Assembly: GCF_963422355.1 (NCBI RefSeq)
Contig: NC_085105.1
Coordinates: 4,486,651 to 4,550,650, forward strand
Source of the DNA: Corticium candelabrum
Taxonomy: Eukaryota; Porifera; Homoscleromorpha; Homosclerophorida; Plakinidae
DNA: 64,000 bases
Direction: 5' to 3'
Every line of letters starts with the position of its first letter. Within the stretch, counting starts at the first letter, position 1. The translations under genes were made by a program, and so were the position numbers. The notes under the pieces were generated by a model, which was not told the origin of the DNA, searched no databases, and saw nothing but the letters and a program-made list of their open reading frames with translations. Positions 1 through 12,700 of the stretch are shown here, one piece after another.

Positions 1-264
1 GTCTGAATTTCATATGTATAATATTATGCATGTGCATGTGTCGACTGTGTCTGCCCGCCTGCTAGTCTGTTTGTTTGTGTATGACAGGTATGTGAGTCAT
101 TGTAATGTCGCTACTTGTATTAGATTAGACATTAACTTAGCAATTCTTCTCACCTTTAGCAGATATCTGCTCGTTTGTTTGCCAACTTAATTAATTAGGA
201 ATATGTAAATTATTAATGCAATTGATGTGGTTATATACTGTATTGTTTGCTATCTTTGTAACAG
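1..264. other. no gene recognised; upstream intron tail
   Basis: AT-rich sequence with no convincing coding potential. Its last bases read TTGTAACAG at 256-264, a plausible splice acceptor for the first visible exon of the integrase-type gene, so this stretch is probably intron. Confidence 0.4.
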
Positions 265-407
265 GGAAGTGAAACAAAGACATCTTTGCTTGGGAACTGG
301 CTAAAAGTAGCGAACGTGTCTGAAATTTATGATATCCTCATAACTATCCATGAAGGCTCTAGAGTGCACGCTGGATATCGGAAAGTTTTGCAGATGTAAG
401 TATCTTT

Positions 408-1125
408 GGATGGATGAGTGGGTGGGTGGGTGAGGTTGGTATATGGTGGGTGAGGTTGGTGGGTGGGTGGGTAGGCGGGTGGGAAGGCGGGTGGATGGGT
501 AGGTGGGTGCCGGGTAGATGGGTGCACTGGTAGGTGGGTTGACTGGTAGGTGGGTGGATTGGTAGGTGGGTGGATTGGTAGGTAGGTGGATTGGTAGGTG
601 GGTGGATTGGTAGGTAGGTGGACTGGTAGGTGGGTGAGTGGGTGGACGGGTAGGTGGGTGAGTGGGTGGGAGGGTGAGTGGGTGAGTGGGTGGGAGGGTG
701 AGTGGGTGGGAGGGTGAGTGGGTGGGAGGGTGCACTGACGGATGGGAGTGTGACCGACGGGAGGGAGGGTGAACCGACGAGTGGGAGGGTGCGTGCATGG
801 ACTGGTGGGAGGGTGCATGGACGGGTGGATGGGTGCATGGACGGGTGGGAGGGTGCATGGACGGGTGGATGGGTGCATGGACGGGTGGATGGGTGCATGG
901 ACGGGTGGGTGGGTGGGCGAGTGGATGGGTGGGCGAGTGGATGGGTGGGCGAGTGGATGGGTGGGCGAGTGGATGGGTGGGTGGGTGGGCGAGTGGATGG
1001 GTGGGCGAGTGGATGGGTGGGCGAGTGGATGGGTGGGTGAGTGAATGGGTGGGTGGGTGGGTGAGTGGGCGGGTGGATGGATGGGCGGGTGGATGGATGG
1101 ATGGGCGGGTGGATGGATGGTGTTT
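408..1125. repeat. G-rich minisatellite in an intron of the integrase gene
   Basis: About 720 bp of GGGTGG/GGATGG-type tandem repeats. Sub-arrays have different units: a GGTGGGTGGATTGGTA type (about 540-620), a GGGTGCATGGACGGGTGGAT type (about 800-900) and a 16-bp GAGTGGATGGGTGGGC type (about 900-1045). The plus strand is nearly free of C runs and has many G triplets, so G-quadruplexes are possible. Long reading frames here on both strands are repeat translations. Confidence 0.95.
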
Positions 1126-2092
1126 CAGAGATTGTGTCTACCTTAGGTTCAAAAGCAGTATTTTGGCATCCCGAGACCTGCAGTTCAACAATTTGTGAAG
1201 ACATGCGTTATCTGCGCATGTAAAACGCCACAAATGTCAGTAGCTACTGTCAAGCCGATTATTTCACCAGGTTTCATGCGAAGAGGCCAGATAGATCTTA
1301 TTGATATGACAGTAGACCCTGATGGAGACTTCAAGTATATCGGTCATTATATTAACCATTTTACCAAATTCAATTTCCTGTGGCCTCAGCATAGGAAGAA
1401 GTCAGTGGAAGTGGCCAGATGTCTTATTAAAAATGTCTTCAGTGTTGTTGGTCTCCCACTTATATTACAGCATGACAATGGGAAAGAATTTTGCAATAAG
1501 GTAAGAACATTACCTAAAGTCTCAACCAAAAATTTATTACTCTTGTTCTTTTATTTTCTTGCTACAGATCATTCGAAAAGTTGTTAGATTATGGCCAGGA
1601 GATTGCAAAATTGTGACAGGTCGTCCACGCCATCCTCAATCTCAAGGCCTTGTAGAACAGGCCCATAGAACTGTACAACATATGCTTGCTGTCCGTCGTG
1701 CAGAGTATCCAGGAACGGGATGGACCAAATATCTTTCCTTAGTGCAATGTACTTGTGCTACTGACGTTGCATCACAGATTATGTTTTAGATTTGTATTCT
1801 TGTACACAGATGCTATGAACACACAAATCCATAGTGCAATCAATGTGGCGCCTTATGACGTTGTTTTTGGACAGCCCCCAACAGATGGTGTGTTTCCTGG
1901 TTGCCATAAAGATGTTCAACCTGAAGAAGAGGATTTGCTGAAGGTTCTAAAAGATATTCCTACATTGACTGACGGTACAATGAATACTTTTCCAATTATT
2001 TTACTTGTATCTTGGTGTTAGAATATGGCAACGATTCCCCTGATGAAGGAGATGGTCATGTGGAGGATCACACAGTTTCTACATCTATAAAT

Positions 2093-2192
<100 letters not shown>

Positions 2193-2497
2193 AAACGTTG
2201 ACAGAACCTACATTTACTGAATCTTATTATGTATTGCTACTAGCTGAAAGAGCTTGCCAATTTGTCAAGAGTACACCATTAGTTCTCTTCCAGACAACCA
2301 CAATGACAAAGACAATGATGGTATAGAAACGTTGTTAGAAGATATCCCTACATTGGATAAACGTAAAATGGTGCAGTTACATAATACTCTTCCAATTTTA
2401 CTTGTATATTGGTGTTAGATGATGGCAATGATTCTTCTGATAAAGGAGATGAAGATGATGTGGAGATGGCCAGAGTTTGTAGAGGTATATTATAAGT

Positions 2498-2620
<123 letters not shown>

Positions 2621-4736
2621 GAATATTGAAACGTTGACACAAACTAGATAACCTAACTGTTGCTAGCTGACAGAACTTGTCAATTTGGCAATGCTACCAT
2701 CGCCTCTCCTCCAGACAATGACAATGACAATGATGACATAGAGACAGTAGGAGATACTTCTTCATTGGCTGATGGTTAATGATGCAGTTACACAATGTTC
2801 TTCTAATTATTGTACACGTCTACGATGTTAGATGATGGCATCGATTTTTCTGAGAAACGCTTTGTGGAGATGGATGAAGTTTCTACGTGTACAAAAAGTA
2901 TATTTAATGTTGCCAGTAATTAACCTTACTCTTACAAATGTATTGGTTCTAGCAGACAGAACATATCAATTAGGCAATGGCAATGATTATATAGAGACTT
3001 CAGAAGGATCAACAGGTATGAAATAGACATACGTAATACATATGTACATACATACATTTATGGTCTGTATACACCCTTCAATGATAGCAGCAGCAAAGTG
3101 TGTCTTTTTCTAATGCAGGTGGCTTGTTAGGAACAAGTAGACAACACATACAAAGAAGAAAGAGAGCGTTAGATAATTACATCAAATCAGCAGAGAAGCA
3201 AATGTACAAGCATTCCAAAAGCAAACGGGCGAAACTACAACCATATGCAGTGGGTGACTATGTCACTGTTAGAATTCCCCAACAACAGGATGTCAACGGA
3301 TCTCCCACGTCTTCTTGCAGTAGTGGTTGAAATCCGAGGGACAAAGAGAATCAGCTACCGTCTCAGGTACATGTAGTGGCTTCTCCCTTGTCTTCCGTAA
3401 ATTGATTATTTATATCCTATCAAAACAGGTCAAAGTACGGAGTTTTGGAGAGATTGTATGATGATAACAATCTAGAGGTATTTTTAGGCAAGATTGAGGA
3501 TCTCAGTACGTCTAACTGGGAGAATGACCGAAAGATATCTTTAAGGGAAGCGGTGAGATTGGCTAGACAGAAGCGTGGAGGGTTGCCTGCAAGACGGTGC
3601 AAATGTAGAAAGGGATGTGTGACAGGAAGACAGTGTCCATGCCTTCATAATGGTATTGTGTGCCACAGCAAGTGCCACCGTGGAGTAAAATGTATGAATC
3701 TTGCTAGTTTAAAGCAACCAACAAAGCCATCAACAAAACCATCAACATCAACAAAGCCATCAAGTCATCAAACGTTATCGACCAGTGACTGTAAGTGCAA
3801 CAATAGTTGTACCGTTGTGAAGAAATGTAGCTGCCGGGCAAATAAGAAACTGTGCTCCCCCAAGTGCCATCGTGGTCGGATGTGCTGCAACATCGGAAGA
3901 CAAGAAGAGACTGAGATTATTATTGTGGACTTGAATGTCAAACATGAACGCCCAGCAAAGAACAACGATTGGTTACCTCATCTTCAGCTTGACAGAGGAG
4001 ATGAACTGAGGTTGCTAGGTGGGCAATGGCTCTATGACACACACATTTCAGCTGCACAACGTCTACTAAGGGATCAGTTTCCTACAATTGATGGACTAAA
4101 TTCTCCTCTGGTGGGATGTCTCCTGGGGGATTTACAGCAGCCACAAACGGTGCCGTTCAGATACACAACAACGAACAGCATCATTGGCTCACCTCCACTG
4201 CAGGAGTTATAGAAAGCTGTGCCCATGTATACGTATATGACAGTCTGTCATCGGGTAGTCTAGGACGTGCCCTTCGTAGGCAGCTTGTTGATATTTACAG
4301 GCTTCTGGCTGACAAGGATGGCAAAATTGATGTAGCCATCAAAGCAGTGCAGCAGCAGTTACGTGGGGAGGGAAACTGTGGCCCCTTTGCTGTGGCTTTT
4401 GCTACAGCATTGTGTCATGGAATTGATCCCAGTACTGTATCTTTCTCTGAGCGTTCTCTAAGAAAACACCTGCACTTCTGTTTTCAGTCAGGTACTCTCA
4501 CTTGCTTTCCTCAAGTTAGCCGTACAACAAGATCTACTGAAGTAAAGACGGCAATCAGCATCCATTGTCTGTGCTGCTTGCACCTTCCTGGGAAGCAAAT
4601 GGTCCAGTGTGATGACTGTGAGAACTGGTATCACCTGGACTGCGTTAGTTCATCTTCAAACGGTGTGGCGAGTGCGGCCAAAATTTCCCAACAACCAACT
4701 TGGCACTGTCGAGAGTGCACAAAGAGACAGAACTAG

Positions 4737-5058
4737 CAATGATTGAGTCGTGTGTATTGTCTAGTTTAGATGTCTGTCTGTCTGTCTGTATGTATGTATG
4801 TATGTATGTATGTATGTATGTATGTATGTATGTATGTTTATCTGTCTGTCTGTCTGTTTGTCCATTAGTTTATCTAGGGTTTGTTTGCTTTTACAAGTTT
4901 CTAGCATATGTATACAAGTAGAGTGTATATGAGAATAAAGTATCTGTCTGTCTGACTGTCTGTCTATCTTTCTGTCATAATCATATATTTTCATAAATGA
5001 AGTTAGTCTGTTTGTCTGTCTGTTTGTCTGTTTGTCTGTAGGTATGTATGTCATTATA

Positions 5059-5100
<42 letters not shown>

Positions 5101-5640
5101 AGTTGTATATTTAGAACATTGACATCTACTAATCTGTCTGTCTGTCTGTCTGTCTCTCTGTCTCTCTGTCTCTCTGTCAGTTTGAGAGCTGAGCAATGAT
5201 TGAGTTATGTGTATTGTCTAGTTGAGATGTCTGTCTGTCTGCCTGCCTGTCTGTCTGTCTGTCTGTCTATCTGTCTGTCTATCTGTCTGTCTGTTTGTCA
5301 TTCAAGGCCAAGTCCATTAGTTAATCTTTGACTTTGCAAGGACTGGTTTGCTTTCAAAAATTCCTGGCGTATGTACAAGCAGCGTCTATATGAGAATAAA
5401 GTATCTATCTGTCTGTCTGTCAATGATATATTGGCAACATTGAAGTCTACTTTAACAATCAGCTAGCTTGAAAATAAAAGGTCCAAGCATAAGTGACTAA
5501 AATCAGCAAAACTGTCACTTAATCATGGTGATTTAGATAGATTATTTGACTTTGACATTCTAGGCCAAGTCCATTAGTTAATTTATGACTGTATGTATGT
5601 ATGTATGTGTGTGTGTATGTCTGTTTGCCTGTCTGTCAAC
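4737..5640. repeat. TCTG/GTAT tetranucleotide arrays in a duplicated 3' flank
   Basis: Arrays of (TCTG)n and (GTAT)n fill most of this stretch. The flanking unique sequence is itself duplicated: AGCAATGATTGAGT at 4735 recurs at 5192, and the segment with GAGAATAAAGTATC at about 4931 recurs at about 5391. An older third remnant (GGCCAAGTCCATTAGTTAAT) occurs at about 5308 and 5563. Each copy contributes an AATAAA signal. No gene is seen. Confidence 0.85.
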
Positions 5641-5726
5641 ACATATATTTCAACATTGAAATCTACATACAACACAACTAAGCAAGTCTACTGTCCCTAT
5701 CGCACATAACCACTAACAAACTAAAC

Positions 5727-7170
5727 ATTGGTTTACACCGCATTCGCATGTGGGCTAGCTAGCCCATTCGCGAATGGTTCCCCCCCCCGGACTTGCCATA
5801 CCGTTTGCGAATTTTAATATATGGCAAGACTCCACGTGTATGGTAAGAATCTGATATAAACTAGTCGACCAATCTGTAAATCGTTATCATGCAGTAGAAA
5901 CGGTTTTGACATTGGTTTAGACCGCATTCGCAAACGGGCTAGCAAGCTCATTCGCGAATGGGCCCCCCAGACTTGCCATACCGTTTGCGAATTTTATAGC
6001 AAGCTGAATTGGACAAAATTACACTCGCTACAAAAAGACACCGGAATTGCATGCACACAAAAGTGTTGTGCACGCACGAATGCACTAGAAATGTGCACAC
6101 AAAACACACTGGAATCGTGCACAGAAAAACACGCTGGAATTGTGCACGCATGTGTCCGTGTGTCCGTTTTTGTCTGTTTGTGTACTCATGTGTTTGTGTA
6201 ACTGTGTGTTTGTATGCTTGTGTACGGTTGTTTTGTGTGTTTGTGTCCTTTCGTAAGAGTGGCGAGGTTGGTAAGAAAAACCAAATTACTTTATAAAGTT
6301 ACGCATTATTCATAGTTTTCAAATTTCTTGGTGGTTTTGGAGGAATTGTGAATGTGATTAGATTAATATAGAGTTGGAAAGCAGCGTGACATCATTATTT
6401 CTCAAATGGGTTATTAAGATTTCGTATTTTTTTCTAACTGGTTTACAACACAAAATGTCGCATCCATATATAGCGTTCGAATATATAGATTTCTGTGATA
6501 ATGTCTCAGTAAACCGTGCGGCTTTGCGTGCGCGTTTCCAGTGTATTTTCCGTGCCTATTTCCACTGTGATTTTGTGTGCACAATTTCAGTGTATTTTTG
6601 CGTAATTCCATTTTTTACAATTTCAGGGTGCATGGTTCCAGTCTATTTCTTTGTGCGTGCAATTCCAGTGTACGTATACCGCGCACAATTCCAGTATGTT
6701 TTGTGTGATATTTTTTGTGGGTTATTTGGGTTCACGCAATTTAGGTGGACGCAATTCCAGTGTAACCTTTTGCATGTCTAGACTTGTTTTCGGTGTGTTT
6801 TTGTGTGCACACAATTCCATTGTGCACAACTCCTATATGCATGCGTTACTAGTGTCTTTTTGTAGCGATCGTATTTTTTCAAATTCCATTTGCCCTAAAT
6901 TTTAGTAACGGAAAACTGGACTCGTACTGCAGCTGTACGGTAAAAAATTGATCTAGACCCGAAGACGAATATGTAAATCGTTATTAAGCAGTCGGCATTA
7001 TTTGGACATTGGTTTTGACCGCATTCGCAAACGGGCTAGCCTATTCGCGAACGGTCTGAATTCCTACTCTGTTCACCTCGTATTCTTAAACGGGCTAGAG
7101 GATTCCCAAATGGTCAGCCCATATGAGAATTCCCAAATGGGCTAGCCCATTCGCGAACGGTCCGGATTCC
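5727..7170. mobile_element. foldback MITE-like element flanked by repeated CATTCGC/GGGCTAGC modules
   Basis: The module TTGG(T)TT-ACCGCATTCGC followed by GGGCTAGC and ATTCGCGAA occurs at about 5728, 5912 and 7009, with a partial copy near 7130. Between the second and third copies two arms are inverted repeats: CGCTACAAAAAGACAC at 6026-6041 has its reverse complement at 6852-6867, and surrounding sequence (about 6001-6160 against 6735-6895) matches less strictly. The arms contain many short GGAATTGTGCAC-like subrepeats. There is no transposase; it looks non-autonomous. Outer ends and target duplication are not certain. Confidence 0.6.
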
Positions 7171-7489
7171 TACTTGGGTCGTATCATAGCTATGCGCAGA
7201 ATCCAAAGCGAGGCAAAAGCAATCCGCGCGAGCAAGCAGTTTCACGAACATGCGCATAAATCTGGACTGTGCCACTTTAATAGTTACCGCGTTGATTGTT
7301 AGGTTTCTTGAGAATACTGTAGACCCTAAATTGTTTTCTTTACTTTTTGCATTGCGGAAAGCGAGAGCTAAAAGTGTATGACTTCATGACTGCGTAAGCG
7401 TCGTAAGTTAGACTCTCTCTGATTTTGTTTAGTGGCTTTTAAAAAGCCGGTTTAATAACGCGAAGGAAAATTGAAGCCCTTCACCAGTT
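7171..7489. other. no feature recognised
   Basis: Unique sequence between the foldback element and the Tc1 relic. I looked for Tc1 terminal inverted repeats here and in 8560-8700 and could not match them. Confidence 0.4.
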
Positions 7490-8505
7490 CCTCAGTACCG
7501 AGTGTTCCCGCCTCTCGCCCTCCTGATTGCGTCCGAACGTCGTGGAACACTTTCTGCCAAGTTCCGGGCACGCGCGGCTGGAATCTGCTGCCACGCCTCT
7601 TGTAGAGCATTCCAGAGCTCAGCTGCAGTTCTCGGTTCGCGACGGTTGGCAGCAGTTTTGAGTTCATGCCACAAGTTCTCGATTGGATTCCCATCAGGCG
7701 ATTTTGGCGGCCAGTCCAACAGTGTGACGTCATGCTGGCGTAGCCATTATCTTGTTGACCGAGACGTGTGGATTGGCGCGTTGTCCTGCTGGAAGACAAA
7801 GTCGTCTCCTATCAATGCCGCTGCGTCTGTAAGCATGTGCTCTTCCAGAACCTGTCGGTACGCCGTACTGTCCAAACGACCTTCCAGTTTCACCAGAGAC
7901 CCCAAACCATGCCAACACATCGATCCCCACACCATCACACTAGTCGCGTGCTGGACCGTACGGTCACAACATTCAGGGAGAAATTCCTTACCTTTGCGAC
8001 GCCAAACGTACAGAGCACCATCGTTTCCTATGCTGACTTTTGACTCATTTGTAAAAAGAACAGATTTCCAGTCATCCAAAGTCCATTGTGTGTGAGTGGT
8101 TGTCCATCCCAGTCGCAAACGCCGATGGTTTTCTGTTAGCAGTGGGTTTTTTCTAGGCCTCCGAGCGTTCACTCCTGTCTCACTGAGACGACGACTGACT
8201 GTTCTACTTGACACCTGCTTGCCGGTTTCATCAGCCAGCTGATACGAGAGCAGTCGTGATGGTGCTCTGCGGTTCTGCAGTGCCATTCTCTTCAGTCGAT
8301 GATCTTCCCGGATTGTCGTTGCCTTCCCACGTCCAGATGGTTTTTCATAATCGCTGCTGCCATGGGAAAGCCGTTGCAGGCACCGATGAACCGAATTCCT
8401 GGAGCGGCGGACAAAAACTGCGATCTGACGCACAGAATGGCCAACTGAGTGAAGGGCTTCAATTTTCCCTCGCGTTTTTGGACTCAACTGTTCGCCTCGA
8501 GGCAT
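7490..8505 (-). pseudogene. Tc1/mariner-family transposase (inactive)
   Basis: About 340 codons including the stop. The paired N-terminal helix-turn-helix DNA-binding region is recognisable (LSPKTRGKIEALHSVGHS, then RTVSRRLSETGV). The catalytic core contains FQQDNAPIHTS (second Asp) and WPPKSPDGNPIENLWHEL (third acidic residue), typical of the DD34E/D class. Two defects are visible: the first catalytic Asp is replaced by Asn in VLFTNES, where LFTDES is usual, and an in-frame TAA lies at 7747-7749 just after the second Asp region. The in-frame ATG at 8503-8505 (MPRGEQLS) fits family starts better than the ATG 42 bp upstream. Terminal repeats were not found. Confidence 0.88.
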
Positions 8506-8559
8506 CGCTGCAACTCGTGAAATATCGCACGGAACAAGACTCTGCAACTGCGTGCAGCT

Positions 8560-9263
8560 GAACGTTCAGGCTAACATATCGCCTAGGTTTAGCGGTCTCA
8601 AGGGCAGCGGTTTTAGTGCAGCTGCCATTTTGGCGGTAGCAGTTTGAGATTTTGCTACGTAAAACGTGGACCGAAGTGGCATGTCAATGTTCTTTTGTTG
8701 CTATAACTTTTTTAGTTTTTGTCTTAGCAGGAGTTTTTGTAATTAATTAGTGTAGCATGATTTTTGAATACGTTGAAGTTTGTTTATTGATTAAAATGAC
8801 AAAACAATTCAAATTGTGATGACATGCGCGAAATCAATGCGCAAAAACAGATGATTCGCCTTTTTTTCATAATGTTGATAAGAGGACCCACAAAATTGCT
8901 TTCACTCTCTACTACAGAGCATTCTTAGATTGTATGCCAAGAATGAGCATCCAAGAGCGATGAACGTGTACAAAGACAAGAAAAGTAGGAATGGCCGTCT
9001 TCCTTCTTCAAAGCAAACTAGATGCGCAGTAGGTAGTAAGTACAGCTGCAGTCTTGAACACAAGCTATGTTACATACTAACAATGGCGCAATCCATGAAA
9101 AAAGAAATTCGAAAAACATTTGGATTTGCTAGAGAAAAATGCAGTACCAAAGTTAGACTAGACACAAAAATGCCAGGTGTCCCTATAATTTTGTCCAAGT
9201 CTGTATATAGGAGAATATTATTTTTTCAAGTACAACTATACATAGATGTCTAGACCACTAAAT
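8560..9263. other. no gene recognised
   Basis: An open frame at 8930-9253 has no recognised domain. Its first part sits behind a plausible acceptor (TTCTTAG at about 8926), so it could be a host exon, but this is weak. Confidence 0.3.
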
Positions 9264-9745
9264 AAAAGACAAGCTACACATCAGAATGCCGATTCCAGCC
9301 AACTACAAATGACTGCGTCGAACGACGCCAAACTGGAAGTGATGGCGTCGAATCCGTTCAAAGAGATGCGACCAGCAGACGTCGCAACTGTCTCGTTGCC
9401 TACCTTCTCTGGCTTTTTCTCGGATTATTCGGCGGTCACCACTTCTATCTACGTCGCAAAAGTGTCGGAGTCATCTACCTCTGTACCCTCGGCGTGTTAG
9501 GCATCGCATGGCTAGTCGACGTCGTCCGACTGCCGTTTCTCGTCGCCAAGTCAAACCGGCAGAAGTTTGCCGAAGAGACCGACGACCCGAGGGCGTTCTA
9601 CTTGAAGTACAAGAAGAATCTCGGCGACGCTTATCTGTTTGCTTTCCACTCGGTTTTCTGGGCGTCCATCGTTTCTACCTCGGGCAGCCGTTTTTCGAAT
9701 TTCTGTTCGCCTTCACGGGTGGGCTGTCGGTTATCGGATATATAT
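9264..9745 (+). pseudogene. TM2-domain membrane protein fragment (DNAJC22/wurst-like), truncated
   Basis: One frame encodes a hydrophobic TM2 module: LWLFLGLFGGHHFYLRRK, a second membrane segment and WLVDVVRLPFLVAKSNR. It continues through DDPRAFYLKYKKNLGDAY and then, after a 1-nt frame change near 9640, a second TM2-like start (GFLGVHRFYLGQ). TM2 proteins have two membrane helices joined by a short turn with a G-x-HRFYLG motif; the first module resembles the N-terminus of DNAJC22. No ATG opens this frame, since TAA lies at about 9261. The coding sequence stops at the (TA)n tract that abuts element A, so the 3' part is lost or displaced. The fragment is real; its product status is doubtful. 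Confidence 0.6.
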
Positions 9746-9762
9746 ATATATATATATATATA
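9738..9762. repeat. (TA)n tract at the breakpoint of element A
   Basis: About 12 TA repeats lying exactly between the TM2 fragment and the truncated end of element A. Confidence 0.95.
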
Positions 9763-9767
9763 AGGTC

Positions 9768-12700
9768 TACATATTTTTTGCTCTCGACTGGTTGGATAGA
9801 CCACACGATTGTAAGAGTTTGCGTCTTGAGGTTTTCTTAGATTTTCTATCGTCTTGCCAAAGACCGAGTTGTTGAGGAGTTTGAACAGATCTTTCCCTAA
9901 GTCGCATATGGCCCGTTTGTAAATCTCGGTGTCCTTGTGGACGCAGTAGCCCATCCAAGGAGATCGATCGAATTGAATCACACGATAGATCTTGGTCACC
10001 TTCATGCCCACAAACGATTACAGTTGTAGGTTGCTGCAGTGGAGAACGTACTTGGTATGGTTTTGAAGATTGGTTACCAACTTCTCTACTTCATTCGATT
10101 CACCCCCATAAATACCCTGATGTAGGTCTCATTGGTAGTCCGACATCTATTCTTTGGGAACATCCAGACGTACGGTGTTAGCGGGTAGGCGTTGTGTTTG
10201 TGGTTTAAATTTCTATGAATACTTTAGATCGACTGCTACTATGTATACCTTGTCGGCTTCGTCTGGATGATCTAGTATCGTTTGTATGCTCGGTAGATCT
10301 ACTCATTCGAATTCTCCCAAGCGTAGAGGTTGTGACATCGCTCATCCGTATAGGTTGTTCGCATCTAGATACTGGATGTAGATGGTGAGCTTGTCGGGAT
10401 TGTGGCCTTTGACGTGAGGATCTTTGGCTTTGGCGTATTGTCGAGAGACCAGCGATATACCACCTCGCATACTTTTTTCAATGAATAGATGCACGTCTTA
10501 GTTGGTCAAGAGTTCGAGCTTTACTCCCGAGTGCTCTAACAACGCATCTCAAGAAAGTCATGGACTTGTGTAATAAGCTGGATCGATGCGGTAGGTCTCC
10601 ATACAGGTCTTTCTAAAGTTCTCGAAGACGTCGGCTGATAGTAGTACATCCGTACGCAAATACTGATCGTGATATTCGCTCATGGTCTTACATCCGATGG
10701 TCGACCATACCTTCTGCGCGTGATCGTAATCTCCATCGGTGATCCCTTCATCGTTCAATGTGCTGTAGAAGGCATCTCGAGGTTGTATTTTGGGTTTGTG
10801 AAATCGTGCCCAATCGTCCATATGCTTGTATAGATAGACGCCTTTTCTCAAGAGCTGGTTGCGCTTTTCGTTGTCGGGCTTGTATTAGCTGGTTTTGTGC
10901 ATATTAGTGTGATCTTGTGATTTGACCAATCTATCGAGTGAGGCCAACAGGAACTGGACCTTGTAGGTGACGCGTAGCTGTCTGAGAGAGAATGAGATAT
11001 ATTTCTCCATTTTGTTGGAAATGCAGCTACGTTGTCTTGCACTTTAGAGATGCCTTGCATTAATAGATGACTGTCGTATCCGCGAAGATTGTGGAAGACC
11101 ACGGGAATGGTTGTAGACAATCCCTTCTGGAGATTGCAAGCATTGTGTGCTGCACCTCGATATCGTCTCGTAATGTGACAATGGTCACGAAAGCAATCCC
11201 GATAGATCTTTATAATGAGAGACTTGTCGCAGATGTAGCATATGTCCGTGTCATCTCCTTTGGGTTTGCGTTTCGCCTTGGGTCTAATGATTGTGGGATA
11301 CTAGAAGTGGCATTTTTTGTGAGCTGCTCCTTTGTGTTTGCCCATGTTTGGGTCGAAACCATTAATGGCGTCTCTATATGTGTCTAAGACTAGAGGTTTA
11401 TCACAGATGTGGCAGTCTTTTGCATTTATGTGATCTATCCAATCTTGTGTCGTGATCTCGATGGAGTTTTGTTTGAAATATTTGATCTTGGCTTCTTCCT
11501 TTTGCAGACACTCTAGGAGTGTTGAGTAGCATTGAGTTCTCGGTAGACGACGGGTTGTTGAGTTTGTCCGTCGCACCGTACGACGATGTAAGAGAAACCA
11601 CAAGCTTCGTGATGAGCTGTCTTCTTGGAGTTGCTTTCGTTGGGATCACGTGTACGTCCTTCGATCTTGTCAATGAGAGACTCAAAGTCTGCATAGATGA
11701 CGTAAGAGATTTTGAGTTGATTTTGGTAATTCTGGAAAATGAGTTTGTTATTGCCCTTTCAGGCATTTCTACTTTGATGGCGCGATGTCCGATACCTTGA
11801 CAGACGGGTTTGTGTTGTTGAAGAAGTCTTGTCGCGTGTATCCGTGTAGACAGCGTTCTCAGGAGAATATACGATGAGTATCCTTGCTTTGATCGTTTAG
11901 TAGGCGGTTGGGATTTTTTGACCAAGTGTAGGGTTGTTTGAGTCCTCTGCCGATGAGAAGGAGGTTGATTCTGATGGGTGACTCAGACTTGCATGGATAA
12001 TCTGAGTGGATAGACACCTGTGTCCTATCCGAAGACGTTTACGACGAGTCTGGGGTTTTGCTTCTCCACGAGATCGATCTGTTTGATGAGAGTTGGTTCT
12101 TGAATACCATCCCAACACAGTCAGTCCATTGTCTGTTGAGTATTTGCTGGGTAGTTGGGGTCGCGTTGGCTGGAAAGAGTGCCGTACTCAGAGCCCATTG
12201 TAGACAGCTGTCGTCTTTGTATTTTTAACGTTGACGAAGGCCTTCTTGTTTTGCACTTCTTTTGGGAGTGGGAGATAGGAGACGCCGTGGATTTCTTGAT
12301 ATCGTGCAATGACGAGTTGAAATTATGTGATACGGTACACTGTCCATCCGCTTCCTTCGCTGGTGAACAATTCCAGTGTTTCCAGTATGTGTTGCAATCA
12401 TCTGTCCAAAAATTCTGAGATCTCTTCGGCTGTAAGACGACGTTCCATTTTACTTCTGAGACTGGGTTTATTCCATTTGTCTTGTCATTCGGATGATTGT
12501 TTGTAAAGACGAACATCTAAAACTAGTTGGAATTTCACACCGATTAGTGATAGGATTTCCTCAACAAGCTTGTGATAAATTTGTGAATGCGCGTTTACCA
12601 GAAAGGCTTGGGGATCGCGTCAATTCTCTGGCACATTCATCTGTCAACCTCGGAAAAATTATCTACAGCGTGAGGCATCTTCTTTCACTGCAGTGCAGAT

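Noticed and set aside
301-1204. Several Pro/His/Thr-rich and Gly/Trp-rich open frames on both strands
   Set aside because: They are translations of the G-rich minisatellite, with no start context or domain.
4099-4125. 27-nt intron to explain the frame break in the integrase-type gene
   Set aside because: Too short for the intron sizes seen here, and its removal would not change the frame.
4761-5196. Asp/Arg/Thr/Gln-rich minus-strand frames
   Set aside because: Translations of TCTG/GTAT tetranucleotide repeats.
7502-8561. Plus-strand frames opposite the Tc1 gene
   Set aside because: Shadows of the transposase, which is clearly on the minus strand.
9738-9762. Possible attachment site at the element A junction
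   Set aside because: It is a simple (TA)n tract; no terminal repeat or target duplication is present on that side.
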